Shown here: in pieces, positions 17,655 through 26,833 of the stretch | How the letters are laid out: every line of letters begins with the position of its first letter | Numbering within the stretch: position 1 is the stretch's first letter | Source: CAZFLD01 sp964519835 | GTDB taxonomy: Bacteria; Spirochaetota; Spirochaetia; DSM-27196; CAZFLD01 | Length of the DNA stretch: 63,686 bases | Assembly: GCA_964519835.1 (NCBI GenBank) | Contig: CAZFLD010000017.1 | Coordinates: forward strand, 1 to 63,686 | Reading direction: 5' to 3' | The notes under the pieces: generated by a model | The model's input: the letters and a program-made list of their open reading frames with translations, nothing else | Database searches by the model: none | What the model was told of the DNA's origin: nothing | Position numbers and translations under genes: made by a program

Positions 17655-18051
17655 TACGAGTTTTATCGTTGCGCTGCTTCGCGAACAGCGGCGCAAGATC
17701 AACGGCCCCGCCGCGTCGTTCCTCCAAGCAAATCAGAACGTCAGACTCCGGATGCCGCTCTTCGCGAAGTGTGAGCTCGAACTCGGTGCCGAGCGCTCGT
17801 CCCACCCGGAGCGGGAACGACGCGCCATCCAGTCGTTGACTGAGTTCGTCGAGCCGGTTTTCCCCGGACCAGGCTTCCCCCTCATCTACGCGCGGACCGT
17901 GGCATCGCTACTCGCCGCGGGCACCCCGGTCCCGGTGATGGCTGCGCTTATCGGCGCGCCGGCGCTCGAGCACTCGGAGCCGCTCGTGACAAGTGACGCT
18001 GAGCATTTTTCAAGGATTCGCGGCCTGGTCGTCCTCGACTACGCGCGATAG
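17644..18051 (+). CDS. PIN-domain VapC-like toxin with altered active site
   Basis: A 135-residue PIN-domain protein. VapC toxins are Mg-dependent ribonucleases with four acidic residues. Here D4 (MLDTSF), E44 (KCELELG) and D118 (VTSDAEHF) are present. The third position, normally Asp in a PMDALIAAxALEH-type motif, is Ala100 in PVMAALIGAPALEH (codon GCT at 17941-17943). That change would be expected to weaken or abolish cleavage. The gene is coupled to the antitoxin gene by overlap. It may be a detoxified remnant. Confidence 0.8.
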   Translation: MMLDTSFIVALLREQRRKINGPAASFLQANQNVRLRMPLFAKCELELGAERSSHPERERRAIQSLTEFVEPVFPGPGFPLIYARTVASLLAAGTPVPVMAALIGAPALEHSEPLVTSDAEHFSRIRGLVVLDYAR

Positions 18052-18061
18052 AGTTCAGGGG

Positions 18062-18101
18062 CGCGCCGTCCCCGACCCGCGCCGTCCCCGACCCGCGCCG
18101 T
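18062..18101. repeat. 16-bp tandem repeat, 2.5 copies
   Basis: The unit cgcgccgtccccgacc occurs twice exactly (18062-18077, 18078-18093) and then partially (18094-18101). It lies in the 57-base space between the VapC-like gene and the convergent isomerase-like gene. It is too short and lacks spacers, so it is not a CRISPR array. Slippage is the simplest origin. Confidence 0.75.
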
Positions 18102-18108
18102 CGATTGT

Positions 18109-19782
18109 TTATCCCTTCTTCAACCTAATGATGACGCATAACGCGTGTCGTCCTGACTCGTTAATGTATCGGTGGCGCCCCATACCGGCCGGCAAGATAC
18201 ACGACTGAAGGCGCTCGATCGTGCTGGAATACGAGGGGTCATCCACGGACTGAATGGTAACACGCTCGCCCTCGGTCAGGGTCACGATCTGCATGTACTT
18301 CCCCTCGATGTCGTTTTTATCTTCTTCCTCCAGGAACAGCCGCTCGATATAAAACGGCATCTCCGGGATAGTGGTGTAGCGATCCTTTCGGAACTTACCG
18401 TCGCCGTCCACGGCGATGGGCCGTGCCCGATGGTACTCCTTGGCCCGCGTCTCTCGAATCCACTTTTGGTTGCGAAACGAGTGGTCCAGATGCATCTTCA
18501 TCGGCGAGGCGGTCATTGACTTTGCCGAGTCGTCCCATGTGTTGCGCGCGAAATCAAAGGTAAAAAAGGAGTATTCGGTACCGGCAATGCTCGGACCCGT
18601 GTCCATCTCTAGAATCATCTGATTGCCACCGTGTCCGTGTGCGGTTCCCGGGGGGATGAGGAACAGGTCTCCGACGTTGGTGTCCCACCGCTTGATAAAA
18701 TCCTCCCAGTTGGGAATCTCCTTCTTGTTCTCCGAGTCGCGGCACAGACGTTCCCACTCCTCGAGGTCGGCCTCCTCTTTGTAGCCCATCCAGGTGGAGG
18801 AGCCCGCGTACGATTCAACGATGTAATAGGTCTCGTAGCGTCCCAGCGGCTCATTGAAGTTTCGGCGCACATACGCCGTATCCGGGTGGTTGTGGATCGG
18901 CATGCTCGAGCGCTCCCACGAGACGGGATCCGGAAAGTACCCGTCATCCAGCCACACCTGCAGAGGCATGAGGTCGGGGAACTCCTTGTGGATGTATTCA
19001 CCAACCATCTGAACCGGCCGCTACATGATGTTCTGCGCCGGCATATTGATCTCGGAATCGCCGCCGACGTTAACCAGGATGCTCAACTCGATGCCGGCCA
19101 ACTCGTTCCAGGCATTGCAGTCGAGGCCTTCGACTTGCCAGAGGTCGCGGTAGCGGTACGCACCCCATGGGCCGGGTTGGAGTATCTTCACTTGTTTGAT
19201 CGGCTGTTTGACAAGATCATCTATGAGGCGATTGTACTCCGCGGAAGGCAGCATTTTAATGTCATCATTGCCCACCGCGTCGATGTAGAAGTGCATGCTC
19301 TCGAAAACAGCCTTTTTCTGACGGTAGAGCAGGTAGAAATCACAGTAGTAGTATTTCTTCCAATAGTAATCCGGCTGCGGCGAGAACCTGCCAAATGGTA
19401 CCAGTTCGCCACCCCACATCTGCCAAAGCATCGGCTGCATCGTGAAGTCCGCGTAGGCGATTACATCCGCTTCATCCGCGATCCCATCCGACGCGGCGCC
19501 GGGACCAACCAGTGCGTAGACATCTGCCGAACCGTTGGACTTGTTCTGCTCGATTCGTTCCTTCAGCGCACTCAGTTTTTCGCGGGAGATAAGGTCGTCG
19601 AAGTCCACGCCGTACCAGCCGTCTATTGCGAGGATTGCGGTGGCGCCCGTCGCCGACCGGGAAACTGCCTCATCTAGAAGCCGGGACAGCACCGCGTCTT
19701 TCCCGCGCGATAAGCTCTTTCCCACTTCTTCAGACGACGGTACGAAGTTTGTGGCGTTCTCTCTATACTCGTAAAGCGGCAT
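18109..19782 (-). pseudogene. class I mannose-6-phosphate-isomerase-like cupin protein, broken by in-frame TAG
   Basis: Two pieces in the same frame form one protein of about 557 residues. The first (253 residues, ATG at 19782 after GGGGAGG) contains the nucleotide-kinase-like ILAIDGWYGVDFDDL region. It ends at TAG 19021-19023 (PAQNIM, stop, RPVQMVGEY). The second has the metal-cupin block with SSMPIHNHPDTAYVRR, FLIPPGTAHGHGGNQMI and MGRHRYI, typical of long ManA-like proteins. A downstream ATG at 19008 could restart translation but has no ribosome site. From memory, relatives have an ordinary residue at the stop position, so a single base change could explain it. The role would be sugar-phosphate isomerisation or sensing. 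It is divergent from an AraC regulator gene. Confidence 0.75.
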
Positions 19783-19878
19783 ATGACCTCCCCATGCTTG
19801 GTTCAAGCTTCATCTTTCCCGCGCACACTGCAGCGGTCAATTGTTGAGGTTCACTAATTAGTGGTCTAAATTCACAGG

Positions 19879-20664
19879 ATGGTGCTGGAGTTGCCGTTGG
19901 GACTTACGCCCAGAATCGCGCAGGCAGGCCTGAGCGTCCATGGTTACAGAAAAAAAGAAACGTTCGTGATGCAGGAGCATTGGGGCATACACGTCTATCT
20001 TTACCAAGGAGAGCTCGAGGTTAACGGCACCAGGTTTCCGTTTTCCGAAGGATCGGTAAGTGTCACGCCGCCGGCCACCACATTGACATGGTTCTTTCCG
20101 GATCACGCGCCGCACTATTACGCCCACTTCTGCTTCGAAGACTCACCACACCACAAGGAAACGCTGACGCCGGTGCCGGTATTGAGTCGGTTTCCCCGTC
20201 CCTTCGATCAGATGGTAGTCGAGCTCGAAGAACTCCTCGGAATGGTCCCGATAAACCGGCTCCGAGCCGAGATTCGACTATGGGATATTCTTTGGCGGTT
20301 GCCGTCGGCAGCAAGCGTGTCCGAACACGGGGTCTCCGAACAACTGCATCCTACGGTGCAGATCGCGACCAGCATCATAGAGAACAATCTGGCGAGGAAG
20401 ATCGAGGTGGGCCGGCTTGCCGACCGCGTCGGCGTATCCCGCAACCATCTTACGAACTTGTTCAGGCGCTCTTACGGCTCTACCGTCGTGGGCTTTCTGC
20501 GGCGACGACGATGTGCCAAGGCGGCTCACCTTTTGAAACGATCGTCCTTGTCGATCAAGTCGATCGCGCGGGAGGTCGGAACTGAAGACCTCCACCAGTT
20601 CAACAAAATGATTCGCAAGGAGTTGGGCTGTTCGCCCACAGATTATCGGAACGGCCAAGATTAG
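19879..20664 (+). CDS. AraC-family transcriptional regulator
   Basis: A 261-residue regulator with an N-terminal cupin-like sensing half (about 20-110) and a C-terminal double helix-turn-helix. The latter is recognisable from KIEVGRLADRVGVSRNHLTN, LFRRSYGSTVVGFLRRRR and the end FNKMIRKELGCSPTDYR. It is divergent from the interrupted isomerase-like gene with 96 bases between them, so that gene is the likely target. The ATG lacks a good ribosome site and the true start could differ slightly. Confidence 0.88.
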   Translation: MVLELPLGLTPRIAQAGLSVHGYRKKETFVMQEHWGIHVYLYQGELEVNGTRFPFSEGSVSVTPPATTLTWFFPDHAPHYYAHFCFEDSPHHKETLTPVPVLSRFPRPFDQMVVELEELLGMVPINRLRAEIRLWDILWRLPSAASVSEHGVSEQLHPTVQIATSIIENNLARKIEVGRLADRVGVSRNHLTNLFRRSYGSTVVGFLRRRRCAKAAHLLKRSSLSIKSIAREVGTEDLHQFNKMIRKELGCSPTDYRNGQD

Positions 20665-20713
20665 AGCCGCGTGCCGACTCCCGGCGGCCGCGCTTCCGTG
20701 TTACAATCGGGAC

Positions 20714-21517
20714 ATGCACAAGACCGCGATCGGCGTTCTCAGGGATACGACTTTCCGGGTAGATCATGTCCGGGCGGTACGGTGTGACCCCACGTGGCGC
20801 GTGAACGCCATGCCCTTTGCGGACTACGATCTATGGTACGTGACGGAAGGCTCGGCCCGTATTGCCGTAAACGGGGTACATAACAAGCTGTGGAGCGGGA
20901 ACCTCTTCCTGTTCAAGCCGGGGGATCTGTTGTGGGCGGAGCACAATGCCGAGGAACGCTTTTCGGTGTTTCTCTGCCACTTCTCGGCACTCGGCAGCCC
21001 GGGCTTTGATCGGCTGCGATGGCCCCGAATCCTCCGCGAGACTCCGGCCTACCTTGGTTCATACTTCGAGCGCATCATCGAAGGAACGCCGGAGGCCGGT
21101 GACCAGTCGCTTCTCCACGCCGGTTTTTTGTATGCGGCACTTGCCGAGCTGCTTGGTACCGGTTCGCTTATGATGCCTCACGACTCGCACGCAAACCGAC
21201 GGGAAGCCCTTTTTCGCCAGATCGTTGATTACATGACTCGCCATATGGACCGCCGAATCACGATTCGAGCCTTGGCGTCGCGCTACGGAATAGAGCGCTC
21301 CACAATGCACCGCCTCTTTTTCGACTTTGCAGGCGAGAGCCCGATGGAGTACCTCCGTCTTATTAGGATGCAGGAGGCCCGGCGCCTGCTCGACCGCGGC
21401 ATGTCGGTCAAGGTTGTTTCCGCCGCCGTCGGCTACGGGGACCCCTATTCTTTTTCCAAGGCCTTTAAGCGTGCATGGGGCTCGAGTCCTGGGCATCTGC
21501 GGGATTTCAACACGTAA
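20714..21517 (+). CDS. AraC-family transcriptional regulator
   Basis: A 267-residue regulator. The N-terminal sensor is of the AraC cupin type (YDLWYVTEGSARIAVNG, LFLFKPGDLLWAEH). The C-terminal DNA-binding domain shows RRITIRALASRYGIERSTMH, FAGESPMEYLRLIRMQEARR and SAAVGYGDPYSFSKAFKRAW. It follows another AraC gene by 49 bases and precedes the GH105 gene by 58 bases on the same strand, which makes the GH105-KduD-IolB run its probable target. Confidence 0.92.
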   Translation: MHKTAIGVLRDTTFRVDHVRAVRCDPTWRVNAMPFADYDLWYVTEGSARIAVNGVHNKLWSGNLFLFKPGDLLWAEHNAEERFSVFLCHFSALGSPGFDRLRWPRILRETPAYLGSYFERIIEGTPEAGDQSLLHAGFLYAALAELLGTGSLMMPHDSHANRREALFRQIVDYMTRHMDRRITIRALASRYGIERSTMHRLFFDFAGESPMEYLRLIRMQEARRLLDRGMSVKVVSAAVGYGDPYSFSKAFKRAWGSSPGHLRDFNT

Positions 21518-21575
21518 CCATTCAAAGGCAACAAGCAACCATCCTCCGTGACCGCATTCCCGCCTACCCTGCCGT

Positions 21576-22685
21576 ATGGCTGATTACAAGACCTACGAGT
21601 ACAGTGTGGCGGATCGATTTACGGCAGTCCTTGAACGCCTGCTCTCGTGGCCGCCGGAGAAGGTAAACAGCGGATGGGAGGACATCCTTGTAGTGGAGGG
21701 GCTGGCCCATTGGAGTGGTACCAATCAAGCGGCACGCAGTTGGGTGGAGCAATGGTTTGAGCACCACCGTGAGCCCGCAGCCACCGACGATACGGGGAAC
21801 CCGGTGAGCTGGCGGCGTACCGGGCAGGAGTTCCGCGGGCAGTTTCTGACAAGTTACTGTGGCAACTGGGGACTGCCGCTTGCCGCGGCGGCCTACGCAC
21901 GGGCAACCGGCGGCGACCGGTACACCGACCCGGCCACCAGAGTCTGCGATCACATTCTCGCCAACGCGGTTCGCGGCCCGGAGGGAGCCATCCTTCATCG
22001 GGCTTGGACCCCGGAAGTTTGGGTGGACACGTTGTACTACAGCGCCGCGGTGTTGGCCCGAGGCTACGAGCTTACGCAAAACAACGACTATCTCGAGGAG
22101 GCGGTCACGCAGTGCCGGGCCCACACAAAGCTGCTTCGTGACGGTTCCACGGGGCTCTACTTCCACGAGTGGGATCCCCGATCCGGCCGGAGAACGGCCA
22201 ACTTCTGGTCTCGAGGCAACGGCTGGATCATGATGTCCTACGCCGAGGTCCTAGACGTCCTGCCGTCGGATCATCCCGACTACGGAGAGCTTGTCGAGGA
22301 TTTTCGACGTCTGGTTTCGGCGTTGCTTCGTCTACAACAGTCCCGCGGCCTCTGGCGGATCGTACCGGAGGAACCCGACAGCTCCCTCGAGACAAGCGGT
22401 AGCGCGATGAACCTGGTTGCCCTGGCCCGCGGCATCCAAAGCGGTGTGCTCCAACGCTATGTCCTTGCCGAAGTGGAGCGAGGCCTACGGGAGTTGTCGA
22501 CGTACGTGATTATGAGCGAGGGCTGGGACATCAACGCCACCAAGGGGTGCCTGATGGGCAGCCAGCATCCCGCGGGCGTAGGCGGTTGGGACATCTTGAA
22601 GCTCGCCGCAGTCGGTGAGGACGCCTATACGTCCGGCGTCGCGCTCAAGCTCTTCGCCCTTGCTCACGAGCTTGGCCTGGTCTAG
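21576..22685 (+). CDS. GH105 unsaturated glucuronyl/galacturonyl hydrolase, YesR-like
   Basis: A 369-residue alpha6/alpha6-barrel enzyme of family GH105. These enzymes remove the unsaturated uronic acid left at the end of oligomers by lyases, using water addition to the double bond. The catalytic Asp is D151 in EVWVDTLYYSAAVL, and NFWSRGNGWIMMSYAEVL and LETSGSAMN are family landmarks. No signal peptide is present, so it acts in the cytoplasm on imported products. KduD follows 16 bases later and the IolB-type isomerase after that, so the product is handed directly to that route. This implies that a polysaccharide lyase acts upstream. Confidence 0.93.
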   Translation: MADYKTYEYSVADRFTAVLERLLSWPPEKVNSGWEDILVVEGLAHWSGTNQAARSWVEQWFEHHREPAATDDTGNPVSWRRTGQEFRGQFLTSYCGNWGLPLAAAAYARATGGDRYTDPATRVCDHILANAVRGPEGAILHRAWTPEVWVDTLYYSAAVLARGYELTQNNDYLEEAVTQCRAHTKLLRDGSTGLYFHEWDPRSGRRTANFWSRGNGWIMMSYAEVLDVLPSDHPDYGELVEDFRRLVSALLRLQQSRGLWRIVPEEPDSSLETSGSAMNLVALARGIQSGVLQRYVLAEVERGLRELSTYVIMSEGWDINATKGCLMGSQHPAGVGGWDILKLAAVGEDAYTSGVALKLFALAHELGLV

Positions 22686-22701
22686 GAGAGGAAGTAGAGG
22701 T

Positions 22702-23463
22702 ATGACGGATTTTACTGTAGCCGGAAGGACCGCACTGGTAACCGGATGTCGCACCGGTATTGGTCGTGCGATTGCGCTGTCCCTGGCGGCCGCGGGGGCC
22801 GACGTGATCGGCGTAAGCTCGCGTTTATCTCAGGATGCCGAAGAGCTGAGAAAGAGCATCGAGGCGTACGGCAGACGGTTCCAAGCGTACGACGCAGATC
22901 TCGGCACGCGTGACGAGATCTACCGACTAATCGATAGGCTGCGCGCCGCCGGTCAATCGGTGGACATTCTGATTAACAATGCAGGTATCATTCGCCGGGC
23001 CCCGGTTCTCAGTCATCCCGACGAGGACTGGGACGCGGTGCTCAGCGTGAACCTCGACGCTCCGTTCTTGCTGGCGCGGGAATTGGCGAAGGGCATGGCA
23101 GACCGTGGCTGGGGACGTATCGTCTTTGTCGCTTCATTGTTGTCGTTCCAAGGAGGCATCACCGTCCCGGGCTACGCGGCGTCGAAGGGCGCGATCAAAC
23201 AACTAACGATGGCCCTGAGCAACGAGCTGGCGGCGAGCGGTGTTTGTGTAAACGCAATCGCGCCGGGCTATATCGCCACCGCAGCCACACGGGCGCTTCG
23301 CGAAGACCCCGGGCGAAGTGCGGCTATTCTTGGTCGCATTCCCATGGGCCGGTGGGGAGAACCCGAGGATATCGCGGGAGCGGCGGTGTTTTTGGCGTCG
23401 CCGGCGGCCGCGTACGTGTCGGGCACAACACTGGTGGTAGACGGCGGCTGGCTGGGCCGCTGA
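22702..23463 (+). CDS. kduD: 2-dehydro-3-deoxy-D-gluconate 5-dehydrogenase (SDR)
   Basis: A 253-residue short-chain dehydrogenase, the usual KduD length. The NAD-binding motif TGCRTGIG spans residues 14-21, NNAG is at 92-95, and the catalytic S145, Y158 and K162 are present (VFVASLLSF, GYAASKGAIK). The ending AAYVSGTTLVVDGGWLGR is typical of KduD. It reduces 2,5-diketo-3-deoxygluconate to 2-keto-3-deoxygluconate. I chose the ATG at 22702, which has GGAGAGG upstream and lies 16 bases after the GH105 stop. Context with GH105 strongly supports uronate catabolism; a generic sugar SDR is the alternative. Confidence 0.85.
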   Translation: MTDFTVAGRTALVTGCRTGIGRAIALSLAAAGADVIGVSSRLSQDAEELRKSIEAYGRRFQAYDADLGTRDEIYRLIDRLRAAGQSVDILINNAGIIRRAPVLSHPDEDWDAVLSVNLDAPFLLARELAKGMADRGWGRIVFVASLLSFQGGITVPGYAASKGAIKQLTMALSNELAASGVCVNAIAPGYIATAATRALREDPGRSAAILGRIPMGRWGEPEDIAGAAVFLASPAAAYVSGTTLVVDGGWLGR

Positions 23464-23502
23464 TCCAACGGGCAAGAAACGGATTACGGACAGGAGATGG
23501 TT

Positions 23503-24351
23503 ATGCACATCACTTACGGAAAGGAATACTTCGAAGACGTGGGATCAACTCCGGGGTGGAACGGGCTGGATCACAATCCCTGCACACTTATCGACTTTGG
23601 ACTGCTCGTGCTCCGACGCGGAGAGTCCCACAGTTTTGAGACAGGGGACCGGGAATACGCCATGGACATACTGTCCGGCACCGTCGACATCGAAGTTGAC
23701 GGCGTGAAGTTTGAGCACTGTGGTGGACGAGCCTCCGTCTTTCACGGAAAACCGACGATGGTGTACGCCGGCTCGGATTCACGCGTTGTACTGTCGGCCA
23801 CCACGGACACGGAGGTGGCTGTGGGCTCTGCCAAATCCAACGCCGGCAAAAAGCCCTTTTGTGTCCTGCCTGAAGAGTGTTGGAGCGGCAGTTGGGGACG
23901 ATTCAACACCAAACGACGGTTCAACTACATGATTCACGCCGAGCAACCCAGCGAACGGATTGCCATCGCGGAAGTCACCGTATCCAACGGATGCTGGGCT
24001 ACCTACCCGCCCCACAAGCACGAAGAGGGAGCCGAGGGCGAAGTGTTCCAGGAAGAGATGTATTTCTACAAGGTCCATCCAAAACGTGGCTTTGGGTTCT
24101 GCGGCCAGTTCGAGGGAAAAATGCCCGAGGATTACGCGTTTATTATTACCGACAACACCATTCACAAACAGCCGTTTGGATTCCACACCGTAACCGCAGC
24201 CCCCGGTTATTCCGTCTGCTACGTAGCCGTCTACGCCTCCCATGACAAGTCGCACAAGCCTGCCCCACACCCGGAGCATAGGTGGTATTTGGAAGACTAC
24301 GAGCGCACACTAAATATGCTGCATCGAGATTACTTCGAAGAGGAACCATGA
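23503..24351 (+). CDS. IolB-family (KduI/IolB) isomerase
   Basis: A 282-residue bicupin of the KduI/IolB family, closer to IolB. Landmarks are GRFNTKRRFNYMI, ATYPPHKHEEGAEGE and EMYFYKVHPKRGFGF, with the metal-binding H-x-H and E residues in the PHKH block. IolB converts 5-deoxyglucuronate in inositol breakdown, whereas KduI converts the unsaturated uronate product next to KduD. Its place directly after GH105 and kduD suggests that here it does the KduI step. The ATG at 23503 has AGGAG six bases upstream; the ATG at 23497 touches AGGAG and is less likely. Confidence 0.85.
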   Translation: MHITYGKEYFEDVGSTPGWNGLDHNPCTLIDFGLLVLRRGESHSFETGDREYAMDILSGTVDIEVDGVKFEHCGGRASVFHGKPTMVYAGSDSRVVLSATTDTEVAVGSAKSNAGKKPFCVLPEECWSGSWGRFNTKRRFNYMIHAEQPSERIAIAEVTVSNGCWATYPPHKHEEGAEGEVFQEEMYFYKVHPKRGFGFCGQFEGKMPEDYAFIITDNTIHKQPFGFHTVTAAPGYSVCYVAVYASHDKSHKPAPHPEHRWYLEDYERTLNMLHRDYFEEEP

Positions 24352-24376
24352 TAGTCTTCACAAGAACAAGCACAAA

Positions 24377-25336
24377 ATGGCCTACGATCCCCTCGACCAC
24401 TCAGAGCCCTTTAGCCTCGAAGATTACGACGTCTACAAAAAGACGGGAGTTGATCCCGGCTGGGATCCGTGCCGTCGGCAGGGCGAGAATCGGCAAGGCG
24501 GTACCGACACACTCGAAGAGATCCTCGGCGCCTCGCGGATAAGCGCCGGATCCGCACTTGGTTGGCGCACCGAGCCGGGGTGGTACGTACCGCGTCGCCG
24601 ACGGCCCTTCTCGTACCTTTGGGTCATGCTTGCCGGGCGCTGTAGTTTTACCATAGCGGACGCCGAGGAGCCTTTTGCCGCCGATCCGGGCGACGGAGTA
24701 GTGGTTCCGGACATGGTGCCGCACAGTGTCCGCCCTGCAGCGGGGGAGCCTCTCGAGGTGTTGGTCTTCCACTTTCAGTTTCGCTACCTTGGCGCGATGG
24801 ATGTGAACTTCCTTGTCGGCCTCTCCGGCCCCATGGAGTGTCGCCCCGCGGCGTTTATGACCGTGGCGTTGGAGCTTTGCTCGGCATACGCGAGGCGCAC
24901 TCCAGGATGGAGAAGTCTGATCGCCGGTGGCCTTGCGTACCTCCTCTACCCATCCATTCAGAGCAAGGCGGGCGTCGTCGACGCGGCGGCCGGTAAGATC
25001 GACCTGCAGGCCTTTAGAAAACTGCTACCCGCCTTCAGCACCATTCACAGCCGCTATGCAGATCCAAGCCTCCGGGTCTCTGAGTTAGCGAAGGAAGCGG
25101 GCATGAGCGAAGTCTACCTAAGACGTCTGTTCTCTCGACTTCTGGGAAAGAGCCCACAGAGTTTTATCCGAGACGAGCGCCTGAGGATCGCGAGGGAGCT
25201 GTTGCTCCACACCGACAGGACCGTTGAAAGAATCGCGCTGGAAACCGGATTCGAAACTACCTCGTACTTCTATCGGGCGTTTCGAAACCGCTATGGAACA
25301 AGCCCCGGCCGATACCGCACCCGGCCCCGCGTGTAG
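24377..25336 (+). CDS. AraC-family transcriptional regulator
   Basis: A 319-residue regulator with a sensing cupin (about 75-140; FAADPGDGVVVPDMVPHSVR) and a C-terminal AraC DNA-binding domain (SLRVSELAKEAGMSEVYLRR, GKSPQSFIRDERLRIAREL, ETGFETTSYFYRAFRNRYG). It follows the IolB-type gene by 25 bases on the same strand, so it may be transcribed with the uronate genes. It converges on the second GH28-like gene, whose stop is 16 bases beyond. The start lacks a clear ribosome site. Confidence 0.9.
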   Translation: MAYDPLDHSEPFSLEDYDVYKKTGVDPGWDPCRRQGENRQGGTDTLEEILGASRISAGSALGWRTEPGWYVPRRRRPFSYLWVMLAGRCSFTIADAEEPFAADPGDGVVVPDMVPHSVRPAAGEPLEVLVFHFQFRYLGAMDVNFLVGLSGPMECRPAAFMTVALELCSAYARRTPGWRSLIAGGLAYLLYPSIQSKAGVVDAAAGKIDLQAFRKLLPAFSTIHSRYADPSLRVSELAKEAGMSEVYLRRLFSRLLGKSPQSFIRDERLRIARELLLHTDRTVERIALETGFETTSYFYRAFRNRYGTSPGRYRTRPRV

Positions 25337-25352
25337 CCTCGTTCCCTCTCGC

Positions 25353-26708
25353 CTAGCTTCGCTCCACACGGTCGCAGTCTTGGATTCTGAACGTCCCGCC
25401 GGTCACCGACAGATCTCGGGCAACCGCCTCCGCGTCACGCTCTTTCGCAAGAGCGAGCCGGACATCCCTAAGTCGTAGGTGGGAAATGTAGCGTGCGTAG
25501 AACGGAATTGGGGCGAGCTTGTGGCACCACGTCGGGTAGGGGTGAGGGGGATTGTCGGCAAGCAAGTGGGGTTGTTCGACAAACCGGCGGGGCCGGCCGT
25601 GAAGCCGTTTATCGCGCCGCCCGTGGATCTCAAGGTCGACGTTCTCGACAGTCACGCTTTCGAGGTGCCGATCGGGAAAGCCGCAAACCATGCCGCCTCC
25701 CATAGCCGAGCCGTGGATGCCGCGAAACACCAACCCACGGACACGACCGACGGGCGTGTCCTGCGTACGACGTCCCGACCACACAAAAATCGGGACACCC
25801 CCGGAGCCCGGATCGAGATCTACAACCATGTCGGAAAAGAGCACGTTTTCGATAAGACCGCCGTCACGCTGATAGGCCGCAAACGCGGCCCCCGCCTTAG
25901 CGACGGTGCACCCGGTGGCAACGATGTTTTTGAACACTCCGTGAGACTCCGTGCCGATCTTGATCGCACACTCATCCGAGACAAGGGTGCAGTTTGCAAT
26001 CGTCACCGCCTCGCAGCGGCTATCCGGCCGGCCCGCACCGATTTTCAGCACTATCGCGTCGTCGCTGGTGCGGATGTTGCAGTCGGAGATTCGCACGTTG
26101 GTACAGGCGTCTACATCGATTCCATCGGCATTCGCCACGTGGTCGTCTTCGATGCCGTTTGAGATCGTGACACGACTGACCTTCACATCGTGGCAGCGGG
26201 AGAGGTGCAAGGTCCAAAACGCGCTTTTGCTAAGTGTCACACCATCGACACACACGTTGGTACAGTCTTCGAAATGCACCATTTTCGGCCGCGGCGTAAA
26301 GTATTCCGGCAGCCACTTATCACCCTCAAAGTCTTCAAGATCCTCGGGGACGGGCGGGGTCACCCACATAGCGGCCCGGGGGGAGTAACGGAGGAACGCT
26401 TGATGGTTTCCACGAATCGTCCCCTGCCCTGCAACGCAGATACGGTCGGCGTCGGCGGCATAAATGAGGGCGCCTTGGGGGAAATCGTCGGGATTCTCCG
26501 ATGCAACAAGCTCCGCCCCCGCCGCCAGATACAGCGTCATGGTGGAGGGAATCACCACCGTACCGGTGACAAAAGTGCCGCGTGGTACAAAGACACCGGC
26601 GGCACCCGAGTCGCGGGCGGCGACAAAGGCCCGAGCAAAGGCCTCGGTTGCCGGACGACCAGTTTCGAGAAACGTCGACAGATTGACCATCGGTGTAGCG
26701 CTTGTCAT
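25353..26708 (-). CDS. GH28-like glycosidase, divergent active site
   Basis: A 451-residue right-handed beta-helix protein of the GH28 group. NADGIDVD and SDDAIVLKIG carry the expected catalytic Asp residues. Where GH28 normally has Gly-His-Gly it reads SDECAIKIGTESHG, and the Arg-x-Lys motif is replaced by AYQRDGG. Such a subgroup is frequent in glycan clusters of environmental bacteria, and its activity is less certain than that of the first GH28 here. The ATG at 26708 has GAGGAG seven bases upstream. No signal peptide. The gene is divergent from the Gfo/Idh/MocA gene across 125 bases. Confidence 0.82.
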   Translation of the reverse strand: MTSATPMVNLSTFLETGRPATEAFARAFVAARDSGAAGVFVPRGTFVTGTVVIPSTMTLYLAAGAELVASENPDDFPQGALIYAADADRICVAGQGTIRGNHQAFLRYSPRAAMWVTPPVPEDLEDFEGDKWLPEYFTPRPKMVHFEDCTNVCVDGVTLSKSAFWTLHLSRCHDVKVSRVTISNGIEDDHVANADGIDVDACTNVRISDCNIRTSDDAIVLKIGAGRPDSRCEAVTIANCTLVSDECAIKIGTESHGVFKNIVATGCTVAKAGAAFAAYQRDGGLIENVLFSDMVVDLDPGSGGVPIFVWSGRRTQDTPVGRVRGLVFRGIHGSAMGGGMVCGFPDRHLESVTVENVDLEIHGRRDKRLHGRPRRFVEQPHLLADNPPHPYPTWCHKLAPIPFYARYISHLRLRDVRLALAKERDAEAVARDLSVTGGTFRIQDCDRVERS

Positions 26709-26833
26709 CGGATTACTCCTCGTAGGTTTGGGACCACAGAACGCCCACAATATGGCCATTCGCGCATCACCTGCAAGCGGTTCCCCCATTGTTACCGCCA
26801 TCGTTTCATGAGACTGTACCGGCGGAGGTACGG

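Noticed and set aside
18062..18101. CRISPR-like repeats in the 16-bp array.
   Set aside because: Units are directly adjacent with no spacers, only 2.5 copies, and no cas gene is present.
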